Positions 9,232-17,044 of a stretch of DNA of 64,000 nt are shown piece by piece. The translations under genes and the position numbers were made by a program. Source of the DNA: Hanstruepera flava (GTDB lineage: Bacteria; Bacteroidota; Bacteroidia; Flavobacteriales; Flavobacteriaceae); contig NZ_JALJCW010000001.1 of the NCBI RefSeq assembly GCF_023634025.1, positions 310,001 to 374,000 of the forward strand, given 5' to 3'. The number at the start of each line of letters is the position of its first letter. Positions within the stretch are counted from its first letter, which is position 1. The notes under the pieces are model-generated. The model had not been told where the DNA came from. It ran no database searches and saw only the letters and a list, made by a program, of their open reading frames with translations.

Positions 9232-10671
9232 ATGAGATTACTACGATTTCTGTGTCTTATTGCGTTTACTAGCGTGACATTGGTGTCTTGCAAAAAAGAC
9301 AATAAAATTGATGAAGGCGATATTGCCTATTTTGGTGGTGAGGTAGTAAACCCCATTAAAGATTTTGTAATTATTGCAAAATCTGACAAAGCATTAGATA
9401 CTATTACTCTTGACGAGAATAACCGATTTATTTACAAGGTAAAACCTGTAGAGTCTGGACTTTACACCTTTCGTCTTTGGGCTGCGCAAGGCCTAGAGTA
9501 TCAAATGGTTTTATTGGAGCCTCAAGATAGTATTATGTTTCGCCTAAATACAATGGAATTTGATGAAACTCTTGTATTCAGTGGAAAAGGTGCTAAAAAA
9601 AACAACTACTTAATTAACCTGTTTCTAGAAGGCGAAATTGAAGACAAGGAAGTTTTAGGGCTTTGTCAATTGCCTGTTACCGATTTTACAAAGCGTATCG
9701 ATTCTATTAGAAATAGCAAATTGGACAAGCTCAATTATTTTATAGAAAATTACGATGCAACTCCTGCTTTTAGCGAAATAGCAGAAGCCAACATTAATTA
9801 TGATTATTATTTAAGCAAAGAGGTTTACCCTTTTGTTAACTATGTTAATAGCGAGCGTAAAACATTAGAGTCTTTACCTGAAGATTTTTATAGCTACAGG
9901 AAGGATGTAAATTATGACCATAAAATGGTTATGGACTATTTTCCTTACTCCTCTTTTCTAAAATATCATTTCGAAAATATGGCACTTGCTAAATATTTTG
10001 AAAAAACGGATGATAGTGTTTTCAATATTAAATCATTAGACTATAATTTAATTCGCCTTAATTTAATTGACAGTTTAGTAACTGATAAAGAGCTTAAAAA
10101 TTCATTATTGATGGAAGCTGCCGTTGAATTTATTACCAAAAGTAAAGACGTAGATAAATTTGACCCATTATTAGAATCGTTTAAAGCCAAATGTTCTGAT
10201 GGTCATCAGCAAAATTATGTGGCTGATTTAGTTAATTCTTTAAAAAGCTTAAAACCTGGAAACCCAATTCCTCAAGTTGAGATTACAGATTTTAAAAACA
10301 ACCAAAAAACAATACGATCGTTAATAAAGCGACCAACTGTAATTTACTTTTGGTCTACAGCTTACAGAACCCACATTGATAGTCATAAAAAAGCTAATGA
10401 ATTAAAGCAAAAGTATCCTGAAGTAGATTTTATTGCTATTAACGTTAATGTGGAAAACGATAAGCTTTGGCGCAAAATTATTAAGGAGTACAAATACAAT
10501 ACAAAACAAGAGTACGTTTTTAAAAATCCTAAAGAAGCCAGGCACCAATTAGCTATTTATCCTATTAATAAAGTTATAATTCTAGACCAAAAGGCTAAAA
10601 TAGTTAATGCGCACACCAATATGTTTTATATTGGGTTTGAAGACGAACTATTGGGTCTGTTAAACAGATAA
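9232..10671 (+). CDS. Thioredoxin-fold lipoprotein lacking the CxxC motif
   Basis: 479 residues from ATG 9232; a TTG at 9217 is in frame but MRLLRF begins a better lipoprotein signal (lipobox LVSC, Cys20). Residues about 30-120 resemble a DUF4369-like beta domain, followed by a long helical region, then a C-terminal thioredoxin/AhpC-TSA-like domain from about 345. The strand leading into the active site is clear (RPTVIYFWSTAYRTHIDSHK), but the cysteines are absent: STAYR replaces WCxxC. The cis-proline loop (AIYPINKVIILDQ) is retained. So the fold is kept without redox chemistry, suggesting a binding or structural role in the envelope. The gene ends at a strong terminator. Confidence 0.75.
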   Translation: MRLLRFLCLIAFTSVTLVSCKKDNKIDEGDIAYFGGEVVNPIKDFVIIAKSDKALDTITLDENNRFIYKVKPVESGLYTFRLWAAQGLEYQMVLLEPQDSIMFRLNTMEFDETLVFSGKGAKKNNYLINLFLEGEIEDKEVLGLCQLPVTDFTKRIDSIRNSKLDKLNYFIENYDATPAFSEIAEANINYDYYLSKEVYPFVNYVNSERKTLESLPEDFYSYRKDVNYDHKMVMDYFPYSSFLKYHFENMALAKYFEKTDDSVFNIKSLDYNLIRLNLIDSLVTDKELKNSLLMEAAVEFITKSKDVDKFDPLLESFKAKCSDGHQQNYVADLVNSLKSLKPGNPIPQVEITDFKNNQKTIRSLIKRPTVIYFWSTAYRTHIDSHKKANELKQKYPEVDFIAINVNVENDKLWRKIIKEYKYNTKQEYVFKNPKEARHQLAIYPINKVIILDQKAKIVNAHTNMFYIGFEDELLGLLNR

Positions 10672-10691
10672 TTATTTAAGTGTTAGAAATT

Positions 10692-10727
10692 AAAAAGCCT
10701 TAACAATTAACGTTAAGGCTTTTTTTT
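10692..10727. terminator. Bidirectional intrinsic terminator
   Basis: AAAAAGCCTTAAC / GTTAAGGCTTTTT form a 13-bp stem with a 7-nt loop and a T tract, between the convergent thioredoxin-fold lipoprotein and transaldolase genes. Confidence 0.88.
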
Positions 10728-10744
10728 ATCGGTAAAAAGTAATT

Positions 10745-11398
10745 TTAGTTACCTTTTTTAAAGTCTTCTAAAAATTTAGCTAAACCAATATCTGTTAAAG
10801 GGTGTTTTAGCAAACCTTCAATTGCGCTTAAAGGCCCTGTCATTACATCTGCTCCTAATTTGGCACAGTCTATAATATGCATGGTATGGCGTACAGAAGC
10901 TGCTAAAATTTCAGTATCAAAAGCATAATTATCATATATATGGCGAATTTCTGCAATAAGGTTTAACCCGTCGGTTGAAATATCATCTAAACGACCAATA
11001 AATGGTGATACGTAAGTCGCACCTGCCTTGGCTGCCAATAAAGCTTGACCAGGAGAAAACACTAAAGTCACATTGGTTTTAATACCTTTATCGGAAAAGT
11101 ATTTACAAGCCTTTACACCATCTTTAATCATCGGTAATTTCACTACAATTTGGTCGTGTAATTCAGCTAAAGCTTCACCTTCACGAATCATACCTTCAAA
11201 ATCGGTTGCGATAACCTCCGCACTAACATCTCCATCTACAATATTGCAGATATCAACATAGTGTTTCATTATGTTGTCGTGCCCAGTAATACCTTCTTTA
11301 GCCATTAAAGATGGATTAGTGGTTACACCATCAAGAACACCCAAATCTTGAGCTTCACGAATCTGGTCTAAATTAGCCGTATCAATAAAAAATTTCAT
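10745..11398 (-). CDS. fsa: Small transaldolase / fructose-6-phosphate aldolase family enzyme
   Basis: 217 residues, the length of the TalC/FSA subfamily. Key residues are present: D6 (FIDTAN), TTNPS at 26-30, and the Schiff-base lysine K87 in VVKLPM. The stretch [21 protein letters not shown] then [11 protein letters not shown] is closer to the small bacterial transaldolases of the pentose phosphate pathway than to E. coli FsaA, which has Tyr where this has Phe. The reaction is therefore probably sedoheptulose-7-P + glyceraldehyde-3-P to erythrose-4-P + fructose-6-P in the cytosol. The symbol follows common annotation; talC or tal may be functionally better. Single gene with its own terminator and a TACTTTTG -7 element upstream. 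Confidence 0.88.
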   Translation of the reverse strand: MKFFIDTANLDQIREAQDLGVLDGVTTNPSLMAKEGITGHDNIMKHYVDICNIVDGDVSAEVIATDFEGMIREGEALAELHDQIVVKLPMIKDGVKACKYFSDKGIKTNVTLVFSPGQALLAAKAGATYVSPFIGRLDDISTDGLNLIAEIRHIYDNYAFDTEILAASVRHTMHIIDCAKLGADVMTGPLSAIEGLLKHPLTDIGLAKFLEDFKKGN

Positions 11399-11566
11399 AA
11401 ACTATTTATTATAAGTTGTGTTTGTTAATGGCGCAAAAGTACAACTAAATGCGAGTTTTCTTGTTGATTTGTTATGAAAATTAATTAACAATTAAAGCTA
11501 GTATAAATAGTGAAAATTTTTAAGTATCAGTAAAAATTGTAACTTTAAATAAAAAAGACAACCGCT

Positions 11567-12634
11567 ATGAAAAGAATACTACCCTTTATAGGTATAGTAT
11601 TGCTATGCTTAAACTGCCAAAACGACGACGACAACCCAGAAAACAGTGCTATTCCAGAAGAAGAATCCTGCGAAATGCAATTTGATGATTTAGGGTTAAC
11701 CGTTGCAAATGAAATCTTTTTTGCTGAACAAGCTGGATGGACAATTGATGATACACCTTGGAAAGGTAGGTATTCAGATAATATAATAGAATTAAGTTTT
11801 GAAGGGAATTGTGGCCCAGAATGCGGAGCGAAGGCAATTTTTGTCTTTAACAAAATAGGCAACTGTATAGATTATAACTACTACTATACGGTTTACAATC
11901 AGGGTGGTAATATATTCGACACAAGAAGCATTTCAGAGTCTTTTTTATTATATGAGTTGACAATCCAAGAATATATAGAAGATAGACTTTTTGTAGGGAG
12001 AATTAGTAACACTCATCAAAACGAAATCTATAATATTGATTTTTGGATTGAGTTAAATGAAGATGATTATTTTACGGAAGAAGTTCCTGAATACACTTCC
12101 TTTCAAGACTGTTTAGGTTCTCAAACTCCTTTTAATATTGATGTAAGTAATGATAATAATCCTGATTATTCAATAATATATAATGAAGAAATTATTCAAT
12201 ATCACTCTTATGAAGTACCATATTTAAAAAGTGAAATTAATTTTACAAGTACAAATCCTAATAACACAATTTTAGGATATTTTGACAATTTCAACGGTGC
12301 ATTTTACGGTGGCTTACAAACTACTGTAAATGGTACTATTTTATCTGAAGATTTTACGAGTGAAAGTGATTCAGTTTACATTGGAGAGTATCATGATTTT
12401 ATTGGGGAATCTGAATACCCATACAAACAATACAATATTTGGACTGGCCGTGAGTGGAATATTTATGATAATCCAGGTATTTTATCTGACTGGTATATTG
12501 TAGTGAAAATGATTTTAAATGGCGAACCACATTACGGTTATATTAACTTTAGTATTTTGGGTAATGACTGCGAGATTGTTATCCACGAAACCTATTTAAA
12601 CCCAACACCAAATGAGCATATTACTATAGAATAG
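11567..12634 (+). CDS. Hypothetical lipoprotein
   Basis: 355 residues. A lipoprotein signal (MKRILPFIGIVLLCLNC, Cys17) is followed by an Asp/Asn-rich acidic tether (QNDDDNPENSAIPEEES), typical of surface-exposed lipoproteins in Bacteroidota. The mature part is rich in aromatic and acidic residues and has six or more cysteines, including CEMQ and CGPECGAK, but no family motif I recognise. It is convergent with the SDR gene with one base between the stop codons. No function can be assigned. Confidence 0.65.
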   Translation: MKRILPFIGIVLLCLNCQNDDDNPENSAIPEEESCEMQFDDLGLTVANEIFFAEQAGWTIDDTPWKGRYSDNIIELSFEGNCGPECGAKAIFVFNKIGNCIDYNYYYTVYNQGGNIFDTRSISESFLLYELTIQEYIEDRLFVGRISNTHQNEIYNIDFWIELNEDDYFTEEVPEYTSFQDCLGSQTPFNIDVSNDNNPDYSIIYNEEIIQYHSYEVPYLKSEINFTSTNPNNTILGYFDNFNGAFYGGLQTTVNGTILSEDFTSESDSVYIGEYHDFIGESEYPYKQYNIWTGREWNIYDNPGILSDWYIVVKMILNGEPHYGYINFSILGNDCEIVIHETYLNPTPNEHITIE

Positions 12635-12635
12635 T

Positions 12636-13439
12636 CTATAACTTATAGTGGTTCATAAGCATTTTTTCATAAACCGTATCAGGCAGAATGCGTTTTAGTA
12701 CTATAGAGAATTTCTGCATAAACTCCCCAACTTTATAATGCACTTTGGGTTTAGATGTGTTGATAATAGTTAAAACAGCCTTAGCCATTTCCAAAGGGTC
12801 TTTACCTGCATCAACATGCTCATTCATCAGTTCTAAAGATTTTCCGTAGGTCTCTTTATAAGGTGAATCATCCAATACGTGAGCATGATAACGACCAGCC
12901 GCAATATTGGTGGCAAAATCACCAGGTGCCACATTGGTCATCTCAACATTAAAAGGTTTTAGTTCCATTCTAAAGGCTTCTGTTAACAACTCTAAAGCAC
13001 CTTTACTCGCACTATAAATACCACGATACGGTAAACCCATATAACCAGCGATAGACGTTACATTAATAATCAAACCGGATTGCTGTTTACGCATGTGTGG
13101 CAACACGGCTTTTATAACGTTAATTGGCCCAAAAAAATTGGTTTCAAAATTGTTTTTTATTTCAGCTTCAGGAATTTCCTCTATAGGGCCTGTAATTCCA
13201 GCTCCTGCATTGTTTACCAAAACATCAATTCGACCTTCATTTTCAATAACCGTTTGAACAGCTTGTGCAATAGTATCTACTTTAGCGACATCCAATCCAA
13301 CAATAGGAAACAAGCTATTGGTATATTTTTCGGGAGACCTGCTAGTGCCATATACTACAAAACCTTTTTGAGAGAGATACTCACCAACTGATTTTCCGAT
13401 TCCGGAAGACCCACCCGTAATTAAAACAACTTTAGACAT
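12636..13439 (-). CDS. SDR-family NAD(P)-dependent oxidoreductase
   Basis: 267 residues, classical short-chain dehydrogenase. The nucleotide-binding motif TGGSSGIG is at 8-15, NNAG at 76-79, catalytic Ser129 (NVTSIAG) and Y142-x3-K146 (YSASK). Arg34 after the second strand (GTSRSPEK) favours NADP(H). The C-terminal tail (FMQKFSIVLKRILPDTVYEKML) is typical of the Bacteroidota subgroup often annotated simply as SDR oxidoreductase; the substrate is unknown. A TACTTTTG -7 element lies at 13463-13470. Confidence 0.88.
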   Translation of the reverse strand: MSKVVLITGGSSGIGKSVGEYLSQKGFVVYGTSRSPEKYTNSLFPIVGLDVAKVDTIAQAVQTVIENEGRIDVLVNNAGAGITGPIEEIPEAEIKNNFETNFFGPINVIKAVLPHMRKQQSGLIINVTSIAGYMGLPYRGIYSASKGALELLTEAFRMELKPFNVEMTNVAPGDFATNIAAGRYHAHVLDDSPYKETYGKSLELMNEHVDAGKDPLEMAKAVLTIINTSKPKVHYKVGEFMQKFSIVLKRILPDTVYEKMLMNHYKL

Positions 13440-13462
13440 CTATAAATGGTTTTTTTGCGTTT

Positions 13463-13470
13463 CAAAAGTA
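13463..13470 (-). promoter_or_regulatory. -7 element upstream of the SDR gene
   Basis: TACTTTTG on the minus strand matches TAnnTTTG, 23 bp before the ATG. It lies between the SRP RNA terminator tract and the SDR gene. No TTG at -33. Confidence 0.4.
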
Positions 13471-13502
13471 CAAAAAAAAGGAAAGTTTAGGGCATAAAAA
13501 AA

Positions 13503-13596
13503 GGCAAGCTACCTACATCACACCGCTACGACCGCTTACCTTTGCTGCGTTCCCGCCCTGGAGGATTCAACAGGAGCTGGTTGTGTAGGACTTGCC
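13503..13596 (-). ncRNA. ffs: Signal recognition particle RNA, bacterial small type (4.5S)
   Basis: On the minus strand the RNA begins GGCAAGTCCTACACAACC and ends GTAGGTAGCTTGCC; these ends pair into the long terminal helix. The apical core contains CCAGGGCGGGAACGCAGCAA and GGTAAGCGGT, the conserved Ffh-binding loop region of bacterial SRP RNA. Length is about 94 nt. The terminal helix is followed directly by seven T (13496-13502 on the plus strand as A), so it doubles as an intrinsic terminator. The RNA pairs with Ffh to target nascent membrane and secreted proteins. A consensus promoter precedes it. Confidence 0.93.
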
Positions 13597-13601
13597 GAGT
13601 G

Positions 13602-13631
13602 CAAAGATACAATCTTTTAAATTTATCACAA
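13602..13631 (-). promoter_or_regulatory. Consensus promoter of the SRP RNA
   Basis: On the minus strand TTG (13631-13629), a 19-bp spacer and TATCTTTG (13609-13602) match the Bacteroidota -33/-7 consensus. The mature RNA 5' helix begins 5 bp downstream, which calibrates the distance from the -7 element to transcription start in this genome. Confidence 0.8.
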
Positions 13632-13685
13632 TGATTTTTTAAACTGAATTTTAATAAATATCTTGCTCCAAATTCTACAAAAATC

Positions 13686-14720
13686 ATGAAGCTTTATAAG
13701 TCTCTTACAATCATATTTTTATGTGTTTTAATGGTATCCTGTGGAGCCAGCATAACTGAAGTCAAACAAGACTTATCCATAACCACAAATGCCCAAAACG
13801 ATGCCGTAACGCTAGGCGACAATTTGGAATTCAGCTTAAACAACCCCAAAAACCACCCAATAGAAAATGTATCATTTACTTTAGATGGTAATTCTGTTAC
13901 ATCAAATGAAGCATTAATAAATATGAAATTGGGCACTCATGATTTAGAAGCCAGTTTTTCAGTAAATGGTGAACAAGCTAGTATTTCTAAAAGTATTACA
14001 ATTTTAAATAACCAAACACCTAAAATATATACCTACACTATTATTAACGAATATCCTCATGACATGAGTTCGTATACACAAGGATTGGAATTTTATAATG
14101 GTGAATTATATGAAGGCACTGGTCAATACCGTGAATCAAAACTGCGCAAAGTAGATTATAAAACTGGTGAAGTTTTAAAAAATATTGACTTACCTAATGA
14201 GTACTTTGGTGAAGGCATTACCATTATGAATGATAAGATTTATCAGCTAACCTGGAAAAAAGGAACTGGGTTTGTATACGATGTTAACACCTTTGAAAAA
14301 ACTGGAAGCTTTAAATACGGTAACAGTCTAGAAGGTTGGGGCATTTGTAACGATGGTTCTAAACTGTACAAAAGTGATGGCACCGAAAAAATTTGGACCC
14401 TTAACCCAGAAACCCTTGTTGAAGAAGAATACATACAAGCTTATCACAACAAAGGGAAAGTTGTAGAACTTAACGAGCTTGAATGGGTAAACGAAAAAAT
14501 CTATGCTAACCGCTGGAACAAAAACGGCGTGGCCATAATTAATCCTGAAAATGGTGCTGTTGAAGGCGTTATAGATTTTACACCTTTAAAAGACAGTGTA
14601 AAACAACATCCTAAACTAGACGTGCTAAACGGCATTGCCTATAACCCAGAAACAGGAACTTTGTTTGTAACCGGTAAGTATTGGGATAAACTCTTTGAAG
14701 TTGAAATCACTGAAAAGTAG
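13686..14720 (+). CDS. Glutaminyl-peptide cyclotransferase (plant-type QC family)
   Basis: 344 residues. A lipoprotein signal with lipobox VSC (Cys19) anchors it in the envelope. Residues about 20-115 form an extra beta-sandwich-like region; from about 120 the beta-propeller QC domain begins: YPHDMSSYTQGLEFYNGELY, GTGQYRESKLRKVD, YFGEGIT, LTWKKGTGFVYD, EGWGICNDG, LYKSDGTEKI and ELEWVNEKIYANRW. This family cyclises N-terminal Gln to pyroglutamate, stabilising secreted proteins. That fits Bacteroidota, where many exported proteins start with Gln after signal peptidase I cleavage; several signal peptides here end just before Q (FGQQ, KAQ, ISQ). Confidence 0.88.
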   Translation: MKLYKSLTIIFLCVLMVSCGASITEVKQDLSITTNAQNDAVTLGDNLEFSLNNPKNHPIENVSFTLDGNSVTSNEALINMKLGTHDLEASFSVNGEQASISKSITILNNQTPKIYTYTIINEYPHDMSSYTQGLEFYNGELYEGTGQYRESKLRKVDYKTGEVLKNIDLPNEYFGEGITIMNDKIYQLTWKKGTGFVYDVNTFEKTGSFKYGNSLEGWGICNDGSKLYKSDGTEKIWTLNPETLVEEEYIQAYHNKGKVVELNELEWVNEKIYANRWNKNGVAIINPENGAVEGVIDFTPLKDSVKQHPKLDVLNGIAYNPETGTLFVTGKYWDKLFEVEITEK

Positions 14721-14793
14721 GTTTCACTCAATCAAATAAGGTTTTCACGTATTATACATTTTATAAGTCTTGCTTCTTATAGTTATTTGGACT

Positions 14794-15687
14794 ATGAGAA
14801 AAACACTAACACTATCCATTCCGGCACCATGTCATGAAAACTGGAACGACATGACACCAGTTGACAAAGGTCGCCATTGTGCTGTATGCACAAAAACGGT
14901 TTACGATTTTACGAATAAAACAGATGAACAAATTGTAAAAGCCTATTTAAACAATCGAAACTTATGCGGACGATTCAAAGGTAAACAACTAAATAAGGAA
15001 TTGGTTTACAGTCGAAAAACCACCAATAGCTTTAGAACATTTTTGGCATCAAGCCTACTCTCCTTTTTGTCATTCACAAGCCATCAAGCATTAAGTCAAG
15101 AAAAGCCAATTGCAGAGCAAACAGACACCACAAAACAACCAACTGTAAAAGGAAAAACAGCTGTATCGGTTTTAAACAGTAAAACGATATCTGGAACCAT
15201 TGCTGATGAAAGTGGATTGCCCTTACCTGGAGTAAACATAATTATTAAAGGCACTACTAGAGGTACCCAAACAGATTTTGATGGAAACTATAAAATTACA
15301 GCTAGTTTAGGAAATATTGTTTCATTCAGTTATTTAGGTTATAAAACAAAAGAAGTTACTATTGGAGTCAATAATGATCATTCATTTTGTATGGATATTG
15401 ACTCTGAAATTTTAGGTGAAGTAGTGTATACAGGTATGATTTCATATTCAGAAAGCTACGATCAAGGTTATGGATATATTCAAAATCATTACGACAACAA
15501 TTATACAACACCTGAAGAAATTACTAAACAAAAGATTGCAAAAAACAACACCAAAAGCTTTTACAAAAATAAATTCATGCAGGATAAAGCATTAAGAAAA
15601 GAAAAACGTGAAAAAATAAAAAGCGGAGAACTAGAGCGTAGTAATCTTGGTAAATTCTTTTACAGTATAACACACCCTTTTAAATAA
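14794..15687 (+). CDS. CarboxypepD_reg-like membrane protein with N-terminal four-cysteine domain
   Basis: 297 resides from the ATG at 14794; an alternative in-frame start lies 24 bp upstream but MRKTLTLSIPAPC is the family N-terminus. Residues 1-62 carry four cysteines (C13, C29, C32, C58) in the pattern C-x2-W..M, GRHCAVC, VYDFT, CGRF, a small probable metal-binding domain found in many Bacteroidota proteins. A hydrophobic segment (about 82-100) is a probable membrane anchor. Residues about 133-190 form a carboxypeptidase regulatory-like beta-sandwich (SGTIADESGLPLPGVNIIIK, TDFDGNYKI, VSFSYLGYKTKEV), the domain found at the N-terminus of TonB-dependent receptors. The tail is basic and tyrosine-rich. 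Function unknown; topology suggests it links the cytoplasm and periplasm. Confidence 0.7.
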   Translation: MRKTLTLSIPAPCHENWNDMTPVDKGRHCAVCTKTVYDFTNKTDEQIVKAYLNNRNLCGRFKGKQLNKELVYSRKTTNSFRTFLASSLLSFLSFTSHQALSQEKPIAEQTDTTKQPTVKGKTAVSVLNSKTISGTIADESGLPLPGVNIIIKGTTRGTQTDFDGNYKITASLGNIVSFSYLGYKTKEVTIGVNNDHSFCMDIDSEILGEVVYTGMISYSESYDQGYGYIQNHYDNNYTTPEEITKQKIAKNNTKSFYKNKFMQDKALRKEKREKIKSGELERSNLGKFFYSITHPFK

Positions 15688-15721
15688 TGAGATTCTCGAT
15701 TTTTTTGCATTATTTTTGAAT

Positions 15722-16111
15722 ATGCAGATTTTTGAAAAAACCATAACCACAACCCAATCCGATTTAGATGCCTTAAACCACGTAAATAATGTACGTTATG
15801 TAAAATGGGTTCAAGATATTGCAGAGCAACATTGGCTCTCTAGAGCTTCGCAAAATATATTAGACAAATACTTTTGGGTCATGCTATCACACCATATAGT
15901 ATATAAAAGCCCAGCGCTTTTAAACGATCAAATCAGTTTAAAAACTTATGTCGTTAAATCTGAAGGCGTTACCTCAACACGTGTAGTGGAAATCCGTAAT
16001 GCCAAAACACAAAAATTGTTAGCTGAATCGGAAACCAAATGGTGTTTCATGTCCAAAGAGACCCAAAAGCCCACACGAATAACTTCAAATATTATCACCT
16101 TGTTTTGTTAA
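15722..16111 (+). CDS. Acyl-CoA thioesterase, 4HBT hotdog family
   Basis: 129 residues from the ATG at 15722 (an in-frame TTG is 6 bp upstream). The 4-hydroxybenzoyl-CoA thioesterase signature is clear: DLDALNHVNNVRYVKWVQDI with catalytic Asp16 and the HVNN turn. The rest (TYVVKSEGVTSTRVVEIRN, AESETKWCFM) is the usual hotdog strand set. It should hydrolyse acyl-CoA or acyl-ACP thioesters in the cytosol. A TATTTTTG element at 15711-15718 ends 3 bp before the ATG, so the mRNA may be leaderless. Confidence 0.85.
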   Translation: MQIFEKTITTTQSDLDALNHVNNVRYVKWVQDIAEQHWLSRASQNILDKYFWVMLSHHIVYKSPALLNDQISLKTYVVKSEGVTSTRVVEIRNAKTQKLLAESETKWCFMSKETQKPTRITSNIITLFC

Positions 16112-16202
16112 TTAATATGTAAAATGGCTGTTAAACTTTCTTAACAAGCTACTATACCAACAGCCTAAAAAATACATTTACAGAAACTATAACCAACTTT
16201 CT

Positions 16203-16943
16203 GTGTATTTATTTCGCTTTTTCTTGTTGCTGCTTCTAGTTGTCAGTAACTTAAACGCCCAAACATTCGAGGGAAAAGTTTACGATTCAAAATCAGTCCT
16301 AGAGAACATCAAGGTTTTTAATAGTACCAAACAAGTACTTACGTATTCTAATAGAGGTGGGCACTTTTCAATTCAGGCTGCAGTAAACGATACACTAATA
16401 TTCAGTTCCCTTTTTTATCAAGAACAGACAATTCTTGTAACAGAAACGCACTTAAATCAAATTAATGTTATTGAACTTAAAGAAGCTACTAATGCTTTAG
16501 ATGAAGTTTCCATTCAATCTGTCAAGAAAAAAGATGAGCAAACCCTTACGGTAGAAGTTCAACGTAGGCAAAACAGCCAAATTGCTAACGATATAAAAAA
16601 CAACCCTCATTTGTACGGACTTTCGCCTAGTACAAATGTAGATTTTGTAGCCATTTTCAAACTCATAGGAAAACTCTTTAAAAACAAGAAAAAAACCGTT
16701 CAAGAAATTGCCCTATATCAGGATTTTAATGACTTATTTCTTACCGATTCTTTTTTTACCGATGACCTTCTAAAAAACGAACTCAACATTCCCGACAATC
16801 TTAAACAATTGTTTTTTGAATACTGTGGAGCACATAATATTGACAAAAAATTGTTATCAAAGAACAATCAAGTCCATTTGTTGGAAGAACTCATTCAATT
16901 AAGTCAGTCCTTTCTAATACTAGTTGAAAACACAAAACACTAA
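16203..16943 (+). CDS. CarboxypepD_reg-like domain protein, secreted
   Basis: 246 residues. The start is a GTG at 16203; no in-frame ATG lies nearby upstream and the signal peptide (MYLFRFFLLLLLVVSNLNAQ) starts there. Residues about 21-95 form a carboxypeptidase regulatory-like beta-sandwich (TFEGKVYDSKSVLENIKVFN, NRGGHFSIQA, LDEVSIQS). The C-terminal half is helical and charged, of a type common in Bacteroidota secreted proteins annotated only as hypothetical. Role unknown. Confidence 0.65.
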   Translation: MYLFRFFLLLLLVVSNLNAQTFEGKVYDSKSVLENIKVFNSTKQVLTYSNRGGHFSIQAAVNDTLIFSSLFYQEQTILVTETHLNQINVIELKEATNALDEVSIQSVKKKDEQTLTVEVQRRQNSQIANDIKNNPHLYGLSPSTNVDFVAIFKLIGKLFKNKKKTVQEIALYQDFNDLFLTDSFFTDDLLKNELNIPDNLKQLFFEYCGAHNIDKKLLSKNNQVHLLEELIQLSQSFLILVENTKH

Positions 16944-17044
16944 AAAGGATTAGAATTTTTAAATATAAATCCGCTTTCATACTAAATCATCAATTCAAAA
17001 GTTATATTTTTGAAACGCTACCAATTGGTCATAAAATTTAAATA

